Part shown: piece by piece, positions 27,205 through 35,669 of the stretch
Layout of the letters: each line of letters starts with the position of its first letter
Numbering within the stretch: position 1 is the stretch's first letter
DNA from: Gammaproteobacteria bacterium
GTDB taxonomy: Bacteria > Gemmatimonadota > Gemmatimonadetes > Longimicrobiales > Gaopeijiaceae
Direction: 5' to 3'
Assembly: GCA_028821195.1 (NCBI GenBank)
Contig: JAPPHB010000019.1
Span: forward strand, 1 to 39,610
Length of the DNA stretch: 39,610 nt
The notes under the pieces: model-generated
Seen by the model: only the letters and a program-made list of their open reading frames with translations
Database searches by the model: none
What the model was told of the DNA's origin: nothing
Program-made: the position numbers and the translations under genes

Positions 27205-28425
27205 TCAGGTCCCTTGTGCTTCCAGGCGATAGGCCCGGATGGAAGGCACATCCAATTCATCGTGGGAGAGCACGTAGATCCTGCCGCCCCTCACCACCTG
27301 AAGAAGATGCCCCGCCGGAAGCAGGACGGAGCCGGCGTGGCTTCCGTCCGGGGCGAACGCGGCCCATTCCCATTCGGCGCCGTCGCCCGGGCTCCGGATT
27401 CCGATCCAGATGCGTTCCTCGTCGTCCGTCACGAGTCCGGCGAGAACGGGCCAGGTGTAGGGGGCGCCCGCCCGGAGCGCATCCGCCAGCGACTCATTCA
27501 TGTCTTCGCTCGCGGCCCGCAGCTCCGTCGCAGTCACGGGGATAGGGGTTGTCGGATAGGAGAAGGTGTGAGCGGTGGCTCCGTCGAAGTCGAGAACCGT
27601 GACGTCGAGAGCTCCCGAGTTCGCAAGCGCGATGCGGTTCTCGCCGACGAGTCGGACAAGCGCCTCACGACCGAATGGATGGCCGCCCACCATCAGGTAC
27701 CCTTCTCCCCGCGTCACCAGGCGCTCGCTATCGGCTACGATCGCGAGAGTGTCGGCAATCGTATCCGCGGACTCGTCGAACGCCAGGATCACCTGCGTCC
27801 GGCCCTGGTCGGCGGACTCTCCTTCACCGGCAATATAGGGAGCCCGGTCCAGCGCGAAGTAGCGTCCCGGCTCCGGGAGCTTCCACAGGTGAGATACAAC
27901 GTCCCGTTCCCGATTCGGCGGAGGCCGGGTCGCGACGACCTCCAGATTGTCCGGATCGAAGAGCGTAATCCGCCCCAGCGCGGAGTCATATACAAGCAGG
28001 GTGTCGCCCGGAAGTATCTGCACCTCCTTCCGCTCGAACTCACCGGGCCCCTCCCCCTCCCGCCCAACAGTTTGCAGGTACGTGAGATCCGGGGTCAGGA
28101 CGGTGATGCCGCCCGCCGGCCAGTCGACCAGAAAGACGCGGCCCCTCGAGTCAACGTCCACGTCGTAAACGGAGGTCAGATAGAGGTCGGGCTCGGTGAC
28201 GGCTTCCAGGGCGACCTCCCACCGGGATTCCGAGTTGGCCCATGGCCGCGGCCCGGTGGCAGTCGGCGCATCTCTTCCGAGTCCGCGTTCGGGCGCATCG
28301 GCCGCGCAACCGACCAGGGCGGCCGCGGCCAGGAGGCCGATCGCCAGCCGGAGGGCGGCTGGACGGCTGTGAGCGCGCGCGGAATCCGGCGAACCGCCGG
28401 GGGAGCCGGGTGGAGGTGCAGCCAT
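27205..28425 (-). CDS. 6-bladed beta-propeller lipoprotein
   Basis: 406 residues from ATG 28425, preceded by GAGGA; an ATG at 28455 is in frame but lacks a ribosome site. The lipobox LVGC (Cys40) predicts a lipoprotein. The rest is a repeated beta pattern like NHL/6-bladed propellers: VYDVDVDSRGRVFLVDWPAG, ITVLTPDLTYLQTVGREGEG with GPGEF, ILPGDTLLVYDSALGRITLF and ERIWIGIRSPGD. GxGPGEF is a hallmark of this lipoprotein family in Gemmatimonadota and relatives. Propellers of this type bind ligands or proteins; no enzyme residues are evident. It is divergent from the Asp-box protein gene, from which a palindrome-rich gap separates it. Confidence 0.8.
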   Translation of the reverse strand: MAAPPPGSPGGSPDSARAHSRPAALRLAIGLLAAAALVGCAADAPERGLGRDAPTATGPRPWANSESRWEVALEAVTEPDLYLTSVYDVDVDSRGRVFLVDWPAGGITVLTPDLTYLQTVGREGEGPGEFERKEVQILPGDTLLVYDSALGRITLFDPDNLEVVATRPPPNRERDVVSHLWKLPEPGRYFALDRAPYIAGEGESADQGRTQVILAFDESADTIADTLAIVADSERLVTRGEGYLMVGGHPFGREALVRLVGENRIALANSGALDVTVLDFDGATAHTFSYPTTPIPVTATELRAASEDMNESLADALRAGAPYTWPVLAGLVTDDEERIWIGIRSPGDGAEWEWAAFAPDGSHAGSVLLPAGHLLQVVRGGRIYVLSHDELDVPSIRAYRLEAQGT

Positions 28426-28479
28426 GGTGTCCTCGCTCGAAAGGCGTTCCGACATTGAACTCTATCAGAATATGACGGC

Positions 28480-28537
28480 ACACGGGGAAGAAGGGTTCCC
28501 CCTTGGTGTTGAACAGCCAACATTTGTTTCCCCGTGT
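28480..28537. promoter_or_regulatory. 10-base inverted repeat in a divergent promoter region
   Basis: ACACGGGGAA (28480-28489) and TTCCCCGTGT (28528-28537) are perfect inverted copies 38 bases apart, and between them AAGGG-TTCC-CCCTT forms a second small dyad. They lie in the gap between two divergent genes, a natural place for a shared regulator site or DNA loop. Confidence 0.4.
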
Positions 28538-28539
28538 TG

Positions 28540-28558
28540 ATCGGGCGGATTGCCCGAT
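28540..28558. promoter_or_regulatory. 7-base inverted repeat overlapping the -35 box
   Basis: ATCGGGC (28540-28546), 5 bases, GCCCGAT (28552-28558). The right arm overlaps the predicted -35 hexamer (28550-28555) of the Asp-box protein gene, so a dimeric repressor bound here would block the promoter. This is inference from position. Confidence 0.4.
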
Positions 28559-28577
28559 GCCGCCCCCGGCCTACCTT
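28550..28577 (+). promoter_or_regulatory. Promoter of the Asp-box propeller gene
   Basis: TTGCCC (28550-28555), 16 bases, TACCTT (28572-28577), followed by TG, giving TACCTTTG. It fits the pattern at three other genes here. The leader to ATG 28618 would be about 34 bases. Confidence 0.5.
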
Positions 28578-28617
28578 TGTGGCGTTGGTTCGGCAGCCCC
28601 CTTCCGCGGAGTCTTCC

Positions 28618-31600
28618 ATGATTGTCACGCAGCCTGTCCGAGCACTCGCCCGCGCGTTCGTTCCGTTGCTTCTCGCCGGCATTCCGGCCGGCGGGCTCGC
28701 TGCCCAGTTGACCGCTCCCGGCGAGCTTCCGGACGAGTTCTTCGCCGACGCCGACTTCCGCCACGTGGGCCCCGTGGGCAACCGGGTGAGCGCGGTGGTG
28801 GGCGAGCCCGGCAACCGCAACGTCTACTACCTCGGGGCGGCGTCGGGGGGCGTGTTCAAGAGCGAGGACGGTGGGCACACCTGGCGTCCCGTCTTCGACG
28901 ACCAGCCGGCGCAGTCGATCGGCGCGCTGGCGATCGCGCCCTCGGACGCCAACGTGGTCTGGGCGGGAACCGGCGAGTCGTTCATCCGCTCCAACGTCTC
29001 GATCGGCAACGGCGTGTACCGCTCCACCGACGCCGGCCGCACCTGGCGGCACATGGGCCTCGACGAGACGGGAAGGATCGGGCGCATCGTCATCCATCCC
29101 GACGACCCGGACATCGTGTACGTCGCAGCGGCCGGCCACCTCTACGGCCCGCAGCAGGAGCGGGGGCTGTTCCGCACCACCGACAGCGGGGAGAACTGGG
29201 AGCGGGTGCTCTTTTCCGGCGAGAACTCGGGCGCGATCGACGTGGTGATGGATCCCACCAACCCGCGCATCCTCTTCGCCGCCACCTGGCAGATGCAGAT
29301 CTGGACCTGGGGGCGCGAGAGCGGAGGCCCGGAGAGCGGCCTCTGGACCAGCCGTGACGGTGGGGACACCTGGACCCGACTCGAGGGCGCCGGGCTACCC
29401 CGCGGCACCATGGGCCGGATCGGCCTCGCCATGACCGCGGCGGACCCGGACCGGGTGTACGCGCTCATCGAAACCAACTCCAACCGGGAGTACGAGGAGC
29501 TGGAGGAGCACGAGGGCACGCTCTGGCGATCCGACGACGGAGGGCGCTCCTGGACGATGGTGAACGCCGACCACGCGCTGGCGCAGCGGCCCCTGTACTA
29601 CTCGCGCATGGCGGTCGCGCCCGACGATCCCGACGAGGTGCACTTCATGTCCACGCTGCACACCCGCTCGCTGGACGGGGGTGTTTCCTTCGAGGTCATC
29701 TCCGGGGGCGACAACCACGACATGTGGATCGACCCGCACGACCCGGCACGCATGATCATCGGCAACGACCAGGGGGTGCGCATCTCCACCAACCGCGGGC
29801 GCAACTGGTACCGGCCGCTCCTGCCCATCGCCCAGATGTACCACGTCCACACCGACACCCGGGTCCCCTACAACCTGTACGGCAACCGCCAGGACGGGCC
29901 CTCGACGGGAGGGCCCTCCAACACCCTCACCGGGGGCGCGATTCCGGTGGGGGCGTGGCGCTCCGTTGGCGGCTGCGAGGTCGGGTTCGCCATCCCCGAC
30001 ACGGTGACCAACGATGTCGTCTGGTCGGGGTGCTACGAGGGCATCCTCGAGCGGCACCAGCTCTCCACCGGGATCACCCGTACAGTAAGCGTGTGGCCCG
30101 ACAACCCCGAAGGCTGGGCGGCCGCCGACGTGCGCTACCGCTTTCAGTGGACCTTTCCCGTCCACATCTCGCCGCACGACAACAACGTGGTCTACGCCGG
30201 CAGCCAGCACGTCCACCGAACCACCGACGGCGGGCACAACTGGAGCGTGATCAGTCCCGACCTCACGCGCGCCGACACCACCCGGATGCAGAAGACCGGG
30301 GGGCTGACCACCGAGGACGTGAGCCCCACCTACGCCTCGGTGCTCTTCGCGCTCGCCGAATCCCCCATCGAGCCCGGCACCATCTGGGCGGGGTCGAACG
30401 ATGGCCTCGTGCACGTGACGCGCGATGGCGGCGATAGCTGGGTCGAGGTGGCCCGCAACATCTCCGGGCTCCCCGAGTGGGGCACGTTGAGCAACATCGA
30501 GCCCTCCCGCTACAGCCCGGCGGCGGCGTACATCACCGTCGACTTCCACCAGTTGGGCGGCACCGATCCCTTCGTCTACAAGACGGAAGACTACGGGGCG
30601 TCCTGGCGCTCGCTCACCGGCGACATCCCGCGCAGCGTGTTCAGCTACGCCCACGTTGTGCGCGAGGACCCGGTGCGTCCCGGGCTCCTCTACCTCGGCA
30701 CCGAGAACTCGCTCCACGTCTCCTTTGACGACGGCGTGACCTGGATGCCCCTGCAGGGCGATCTGCCGCACGCCCCCGTGCACTGGCTGGAGATCCAGCC
30801 GCACTTCAACGACCTGGTGGTCGGAACCTACGGGCGGGGATTCTGGATCCTGGACGACATCACCCCGCTGCAGCAACTGAGCGCGGAGACGGTTGCGGAC
30901 GGTGTGCATCTGTTCGCTCCGCGTCCTGCGTACCGCTTCCTGCCCCGGGAGGCGCGCAACGCCCAGCCGGACGACCCGGCCGCCGGGGAGAACCCCGACT
31001 ACGGGGCCTCGATCAATTTCCATCTGGGCGAAGATATGGCCGGACCCGTCACCATCGAGGTCGAGACGATGGACGGAGCGCCGGTCCGCACCCTGTCCGG
31101 CAGCTTCGGTCCCGGAATGAACCGTGTGATGTGGGATCTTCGCTACACGGCCTCCGCGACTCCGCGGCTCCGCACCCCGCCGCTCGAGCACTCGCATCGC
31201 GGCGTGGGCCAGGAGGGGTGGCGGCCTCCGCCGGACGGCGGCCCGGTGCGGCCCCTCGCCATCCCCGGACGCTACCGGGTGCGGCTTACCGCGGGCGCCG
31301 AAGAGCGCACGGCCGAGCTCGAGATCCTGCAGGATCCGGCCTCCACGGCGTCCGCCGAAGACATGCGCGCGCAGTTGGCCCTTCAGTTGGAACTGCGTGA
31401 GATGAGCGATTCGACGGCCGAGCTCATCAACCGCATCGAATGGACCCGCCGTGGGCTGGCGGACCTGGAGGAGCGGGTGCGCGGGAATCCGCTGTACGCC
31501 GAAATCGCCGAAGTGGGAGAGGAACTCGCGCTGGCGCTCATCGAGCTTGAAATGGAGCTCTTCGACCTGAGGCTCACGGGCGGTTTTGCCCGGCAGGACA

Positions 31601-31821
31601 CCATCCGCTGGCCCCGCCGGCTGTGGGCCAAGATCGCGAGTCTGGCCGGGTATTCGGCCGGATCGGACGACCCGCCCACGGAGTCGATGAGCGAGGTCGG
31701 AGGGATCTACCGGCTCCAACTGGAGGAGTATCTGAGGCGTTGGGCGGAGTTGGCTGCGGACGACATCACCGACTTCAACCGCCTGCTGGCGGAACGGGGG
31801 CTGCCGCCGATCATCTCATAG
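28618..31821 (+). CDS. Large secreted Asp-box (BNR/sortilin-type) propeller protein
   Basis: 1067 residues. A signal peptide (cleavage near GGLAAQL, about 30) is followed by some 720 residues of beta-propeller with ten Asp-box repeats of the S/T-x-D-x-G-x-T/S-W type, such as SEDGGHTW, STDAGRTW, TTDSGENW, SRDGGDTW, SDDGGRSW, TTDGGHNW and SFDDGVTW. This matches the VPS10/sortilin-like proteins annotated as glycosyl hydrolases. A beta-sandwich (about 790-920, VTIEVETMDGAPVRTLSGSF) and a helical tail with ELREMSDSTAELINRIEW follow. Catalytic residues of a sialidase are not apparent, so binding or an unknown hydrolase activity are both open. ATG 28618 has GGAG seven bases upstream; the frame above it precedes the promoter. 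Confidence 0.87.
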   Translation: MIVTQPVRALARAFVPLLLAGIPAGGLAAQLTAPGELPDEFFADADFRHVGPVGNRVSAVVGEPGNRNVYYLGAASGGVFKSEDGGHTWRPVFDDQPAQSIGALAIAPSDANVVWAGTGESFIRSNVSIGNGVYRSTDAGRTWRHMGLDETGRIGRIVIHPDDPDIVYVAAAGHLYGPQQERGLFRTTDSGENWERVLFSGENSGAIDVVMDPTNPRILFAATWQMQIWTWGRESGGPESGLWTSRDGGDTWTRLEGAGLPRGTMGRIGLAMTAADPDRVYALIETNSNREYEELEEHEGTLWRSDDGGRSWTMVNADHALAQRPLYYSRMAVAPDDPDEVHFMSTLHTRSLDGGVSFEVISGGDNHDMWIDPHDPARMIIGNDQGVRISTNRGRNWYRPLLPIAQMYHVHTDTRVPYNLYGNRQDGPSTGGPSNTLTGGAIPVGAWRSVGGCEVGFAIPDTVTNDVVWSGCYEGILERHQLSTGITRTVSVWPDNPEGWAAADVRYRFQWTFPVHISPHDNNVVYAGSQHVHRTTDGGHNWSVISPDLTRADTTRMQKTGGLTTEDVSPTYASVLFALAESPIEPGTIWAGSNDGLVHVTRDGGDSWVEVARNISGLPEWGTLSNIEPSRYSPAAAYITVDFHQLGGTDPFVYKTEDYGASWRSLTGDIPRSVFSYAHVVREDPVRPGLLYLGTENSLHVSFDDGVTWMPLQGDLPHAPVHWLEIQPHFNDLVVGTYGRGFWILDDITPLQQLSAETVADGVHLFAPRPAYRFLPREARNAQPDDPAAGENPDYGASINFHLGEDMAGPVTIEVETMDGAPVRTLSGSFGPGMNRVMWDLRYTASATPRLRTPPLEHSHRGVGQEGWRPPPDGGPVRPLAIPGRYRVRLTAGAEERTAELEILQDPASTASAEDMRAQLALQLELREMSDSTAELINRIEWTRRGLADLEERVRGNPLYAEIAEVGEELALALIELEMELFDLRLTGGFARQDTIRWPRRLWAKIASLAGYSAGSDDPPTESMSEVGGIYRLQLEEYLRRWAELAADDITDFNRLLAERGLPPIIS

Positions 31822-31825
31822 CCGG

Positions 31826-32401
31826 CTACAACCGCAGGAAGTTCTCCAGCAGTCTCGGGCCCGAGTCCGAGAAGTACGACTCCGGGTGAAACTGAACCCC
31901 CCAGACGGGCATCGCCCGGTGGCGCATGGCCTGGATTTCGTCGTCCTCGCCGGGAAGATCGGTCCAGGCCACCGGCTCGAGTTCGGGGGGGAGTGCCGCG
32001 GGATCCGTGACCAGCGAGTGATAGCGGGCCACGGTCATCGGCGAGGGAAGCCCCTGGAAAACCCCGAGACCATTGTGGCGGATGGGTGCGGTCTTGCCGT
32101 GCATGACGCGGCGGGCCCGGACGGTCGCACCCCCGAACGCCTCGCCGATGGCCTGGTGCCCCAGGCAGACCCCCAGAATCGGTGTGCTCGGACCCAGGGC
32201 CCGCACCAGCTTGGTGCTGATACCCGCTTCCCGCGGCGTGCAGGGTCCGGGAGAGATGACGATGCGTTCGGGAGCCTGCCGCTCGATCTCCTGGACGGTG
32301 CGCTCGTCGTTGCGCACCACCTCGGTTCGGGCACCCAGGGCCTCCAGCATCTGGACCAGGTTCCACGTGAAGGAGTCGTAGTTGTCGAGAACCAGGATCA
32401 T
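31826..32401 (-). CDS. trpG: Anthranilate/aminodeoxychorismate synthase glutamine amidotransferase
   Basis: 191 residues, full-length class I amidotransferase. It hydrolyses glutamine and hands ammonia to TrpE or PabB. Motifs: ILVLDNYDSFTWNLVQ at the start, VISPGPCTPREAGIS (oxyanion region), the nucleophile in LGVCLGHQAIGEAFGG, NGLGVFQGLP, ARYHSLV, and the His-Glu pair in WGVQFHPES. No trpE/pabB lies next to it, so it may serve both tryptophan and folate pathways, as in some bacteria. It is divergent from the zinc-ribbon protein gene and its stop is 4 bases from the opposing Asp-box gene's stop. The frame above ATG 32401 has no likeness to the family. Confidence 0.92.
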   Translation of the reverse strand: MILVLDNYDSFTWNLVQMLEALGARTEVVRNDERTVQEIERQAPERIVISPGPCTPREAGISTKLVRALGPSTPILGVCLGHQAIGEAFGGATVRARRVMHGKTAPIRHNGLGVFQGLPSPMTVARYHSLVTDPAALPPELEPVAWTDLPGEDDEIQAMRHRAMPVWGVQFHPESYFSDSGPRLLENFLRL

Positions 32402-32573
32402 CGGGCGCGGAGGTTCGGTAGGATGAAGTCGGGTGGCGGGGCGTTGGCCCGCGATGCACGCATTGTGTCCCGGCGGCTTCCAGGTGCCGGGAATGTGCCG
32501 CGCCGGAGGGCATTCGCCAAGCCCCGTCTTCCCGCCCCCGGATAACGTCGACTCCCGCCGGAGTGTCGCGCCG

Positions 32574-33602
32574 GTGTACACACGCTGCCTGGTCTGCCAG
32601 GCCCCCTTCCCCGAGAACGACACGCTCGAGCACCTGCCGCGCGGGCGACGCGTGGCCTTCGATGCGGAGCGAGGTCGTCTCTGGATCGTGTGCCTCCGCT
32701 GCAAACGATGGTCGCTGGTGCCGCTGATCGATCGCTGGGAGGCGCTCGAGGAGCTGGAGAAAGTTTCGGTCGACCAGGGGCGCCTGCTGTCCCGCACCGA
32801 CAACATCGCCCTCCTCGCCGCCGGTCCGCTCGAGATCGTGCGCGTCGGACGCTGCGAGCGCCGGGAGGAGGCCTGGTGGCGCTACGGGCGCGAACTACGG
32901 GCGCGCAGGAAGCGGTTCAAGCAGGTGTCGCTCGCGGGCACGGCGGTGGGAGCCGCCGCCGTCGGTGGCTGGCTGACCGGCGGCATCGGCCTGTTGGGCG
33001 CCTGGGTGCTCTGGGAGCACGCGCCACGGTGGACGACCCGGGGCGCCCGCTGGCTGCGCTTCGGCTCGGCGGCGTGGCGGGGCCGGCGCGAGTGCGGCCG
33101 CTGCGGATACGTCATGCGGTTGGTCTCCTACGACGCACGCGCAGGGCTCATGATCCGTCCCACCGAGGGCGACGCGCCTCTGGTGCTGTCGCGCGCCTGT
33201 CCGGTCTGCGCGGCTGCCCCGGATGCCGGCGAGGGCCTGCGCCTGACGGGCCCGGACGCGGAGCGCACCCTGCGCAGGGTCCTCGCCTATCATCACTTCG
33301 AGGGAGCTTCCGAGAGGCGGATCGCCTCCGCAACCCGCCTGATCGAGGAAGTCGGGGGCACCGGCGGCCTCTCCCGGGTGCTGGTCAAGAAGGGCGCGCG
33401 CCTTGGGAATCTGCCGCGCACGGGCACCATCGCCCTGGAGATCGCGGCTGGCGAGGACGCGGAGCGGCGGCTTCTGGAACTCGAGCTGGCCAGCCTGGAA
33501 GCGCACTGGAAGCGGGAGGAGGAACTCGCCGCGATCATCGACGGCGAGCTGACGCCGGTGCCTCTGCTGGAGACGCTGCGCCGGAAGGTCGCCGGGCTGT
33601 GA
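32574..33602 (+). CDS. Zinc-ribbon membrane protein of unknown family
   Basis: 342 residues from GTG 32574 (GGAG about ten bases upstream); the open frame reaches 32433 but the extra part is proline-rich. I do not recognise it. Visible parts: a first Cys4 set (Cys5/Cys8 in CLVC, Cys40/Cys43 in CLRC) fit for a zinc ribbon; a helical region; one or two hydrophobic helices (about 118-148, GTAVGAAAVGGWLTGGIGLL); a second Cys4 set (Cys174/Cys177 in CGRC, Cys209/Cys212 in CPVC); then an alpha-helical C-terminal part (about 225-340). It looks like a membrane protein with two metal-bound knobs on its soluble sides. No neighbour fixes its role. Confidence 0.75.
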   Translation: MYTRCLVCQAPFPENDTLEHLPRGRRVAFDAERGRLWIVCLRCKRWSLVPLIDRWEALEELEKVSVDQGRLLSRTDNIALLAAGPLEIVRVGRCERREEAWWRYGRELRARRKRFKQVSLAGTAVGAAAVGGWLTGGIGLLGAWVLWEHAPRWTTRGARWLRFGSAAWRGRRECGRCGYVMRLVSYDARAGLMIRPTEGDAPLVLSRACPVCAAAPDAGEGLRLTGPDAERTLRRVLAYHHFEGASERRIASATRLIEEVGGTGGLSRVLVKKGARLGNLPRTGTIALEIAAGEDAERRLLELELASLEAHWKREEELAAIIDGELTPVPLLETLRRKVAGL

Positions 33603-33627
33603 GGGGCGCGGTCCTTGGACCTGATGC

Positions 33628-35433
33628 CTAGTAGTCCACCGGCCTCAGGTACGATTCCCCGATCGCCGTGGACGAAAGCACCGCCACCGTCGGCAGCTCA
33701 CGCTTCCAGTGGGTCGCATTAAGGCGGCTCCAGACGATGTCCACCTGCGATTCGTCGAAGCCCCGCCGCACCAGGTCGGCGGGCGAATAGCCCCGCAGGA
33801 ACCAGTGCAGGATGGGGTCGGCATCGTGGTAGGAGATGCCCAGCTCGTCGTGATCGTGGATGCCCTGCACCAGATCGGCGCTGGCCGGCTTCTCGACGAT
33901 CTCGGAGGGGACGCCGAGATGGCGCGCGAGCGCCCACACCTGGGTCTTGAACAGGTCCCCGAGCGGGTTGACCGGGGGCGAGTCGTCGGCGTGCCAGGTG
34001 TAGTAGCCGAACAGCCGTTCGCTCTTGTTGCCGGTGCCGAGGGGTAGCGCCCTCAGGAGCGCCGACTGGTCGAAGATGGCGAGGGCCCGGAAGCGGGCGG
34101 CGAGGTTGCCGCGGCGGAGCGCGCTGATGTCCGGCTCGTGGCGCGCGATGTAGCCGTCCACCGAAGCCGTGATGTCCAGAGTACGGCTGACGGCACCGGT
34201 CGCCTCCAGCACCATCGCCGCATGCTCCAGGCTTTCCGGCGACGAGGTGGCGTACGGCAGCCGCAGCCCGGTGACGTTCTTCGGACCGAGCGCACGCACT
34301 GCGAGGCAGAGCGACACGGCGGAATCGACGCCTCCCGACACGCCGATCACCACCTTCTCGAAGCCGCGCCGGCGCACGATCTCCTCCCGGATGAACTCCA
34401 CAAGGGCACGTTCGGTGAGTTCGAGGTTCAGGTCGAGCATCGACGCGTCGCCGGGAATCGGACCGTGGGTCGCGGCGGCCCGGTGGCTCCGTGCCGGAGC
34501 GCCGCCGCCTGCCCCGGAATCCTCCTCCTCTGGCGCCGGGGCCACTGCTTCCCTTCCCCGCCCGCGGCCGGCGCGCGCCAGTGCGTCGCGCAGATTGGGC
34601 AGCTGCTGTTCGAGATCGGAGAGCAGCGGCGACTCGAAGCGGTGCCGGTCGATCGCCGTGCGGTCGAGGACGGCGGTCACCACGCCCTCCTCGAACAGCG
34701 GAGCGCGCGCCAGAGTGGTGCCGTCGGGCGCGATCGCCACCGAGCCGCCCGCGAACAGCTTGCCGCCCTCCGAGCCCACCAGCTGGCTGACCAGGACGAA
34801 GACGCCGTGTTCCATCGCCGGTCCCTCGAGGATCGGGTCCCAGCGCCGGATGCTGGCGGGACGGTCGCTTCCGGCGACGAATCCACGTGCCGGCGAGGCG
34901 CCGGGCACCAGGATGATCTCCGCGCCGTCGAGGGCCAGCACGGCCGGGGTCAGCGAGTGCCAGATGTCTTCGCAGATCAGCATCCCCATGCGGCCCAGGG
35001 GCGTGTCGAAGGCGCGCAGTTCGCGCCCCGGCTTCACGAAACGGGCCTCGTCGAAGAGTCCGTAGGTGGGCAGGAACATCTTGCGGTGGACGTGCAGGGG
35101 CAGGTAGCGGCCGCCGCTCGCGGAGAAATAGACGACGCTGTTGTAGATCCGGCGGCGATGCCGCTCATAGAAGCCGACGACCAGGTCCGGCGCCCCATCC
35201 GGCGCCCGGCCCAGCATGTCCGCCACCTCGTCCGCTCCGAAGGCGAGTTCCGCGACCGCCCCCTGCAGGAAGTACCCGGTCAGGCAGGTCTCCGGAAAGA
35301 TGAGGAGGTCGTAGTCGCTCCCGGCTTCGGCCACAAGCGAGCCTATCCTGTCGAGATTCGCGCGCACGTCTCCCTTGCGCGGCTTCATCTGGACCAGTCC
35401 CGCAACGAGCGGGGACGACTGTCTCGGGCTCAT
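33628..35433 (-). CDS. nadE: Glutamine-dependent NAD(+) synthetase
   Basis: 601 residues. The nitrilase-type glutaminase (1-275) has the triad Glu48 (LIFPETCLTGY), Lys118 (HVHRKMFLPTYG) and Cys154 (LICEDIWHS). The synthetase (about 335-601) has the pyrophosphate loop VSGGVDSAVSL (366-371 core), PYATSSPESLEHA, GTGNKSERLFGYYTWHAD and NPLGDLFKTQVWALARHLGV. It makes NAD from deamido-NAD, ATP and glutamine. A linker of about 50 residues (285-333), Gly/Arg/Ala-rich with an acidic PEEEDS patch, joins the halves and looks disordered. ATG 35433 is chosen by family likeness (GLVQMKPRKGDVRANLDRI follows). Divergent from the S41 protease. Confidence 0.93.
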   Translation of the reverse strand: MSPRQSSPLVAGLVQMKPRKGDVRANLDRIGSLVAEAGSDYDLLIFPETCLTGYFLQGAVAELAFGADEVADMLGRAPDGAPDLVVGFYERHRRRIYNSVVYFSASGGRYLPLHVHRKMFLPTYGLFDEARFVKPGRELRAFDTPLGRMGMLICEDIWHSLTPAVLALDGAEIILVPGASPARGFVAGSDRPASIRRWDPILEGPAMEHGVFVLVSQLVGSEGGKLFAGGSVAIAPDGTTLARAPLFEEGVVTAVLDRTAIDRHRFESPLLSDLEQQLPNLRDALARAGRGRGREAVAPAPEEEDSGAGGGAPARSHRAAATHGPIPGDASMLDLNLELTERALVEFIREEIVRRRGFEKVVIGVSGGVDSAVSLCLAVRALGPKNVTGLRLPYATSSPESLEHAAMVLEATGAVSRTLDITASVDGYIARHEPDISALRRGNLAARFRALAIFDQSALLRALPLGTGNKSERLFGYYTWHADDSPPVNPLGDLFKTQVWALARHLGVPSEIVEKPASADLVQGIHDHDELGISYHDADPILHWFLRGYSPADLVRRGFDESQVDIVWSRLNATHWKRELPTVAVLSSTAIGESYLRPVDY

Positions 35434-35496
35434 GAGCGGCACGTCGTCAGGGCGTTGGGTTCCGTTCGCGGTGCGACAAGCGGGATGCCTCCCGAC

Positions 35497-35525
35497 AAGG
35501 TATGATATCCGTGCGTTCCGCCAAA
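35497..35525 (-). promoter_or_regulatory. Promoter of nadE
   Basis: On the minus strand TTTGGC (35520-35525) or TTGGCG (35519-35524), 16-17 bases, then TACCTT (35497-35502). It follows the same pattern as the sites at 8118, 11095 and 28550. The leader to ATG 35433 would be about 57 bases. The divergent S41 gene has only a TACCCT (35632-35637) without a -35. Confidence 0.45.
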
Positions 35526-35669
35526 CGCCGCGCCGGTTGCCGGGTGGTCCATCCGATTGCACGATAACTGGTCGCGTGACGCCAATGGGGTTTGAACCGG
35601 CTCCGGGAACGAGTCCGTGACCTCCGGGGTCTACCCTGCAGCCATCGACATTTCCTCCCACGAGTCGCC

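Noticed and set aside
28618..31821. Asp-box protein as a sialidase
   Set aside because: Asp-box repeats are present, but the Arg triad and FRIP motif of sialidases are not visible; the family resembles sortilin-type propellers.
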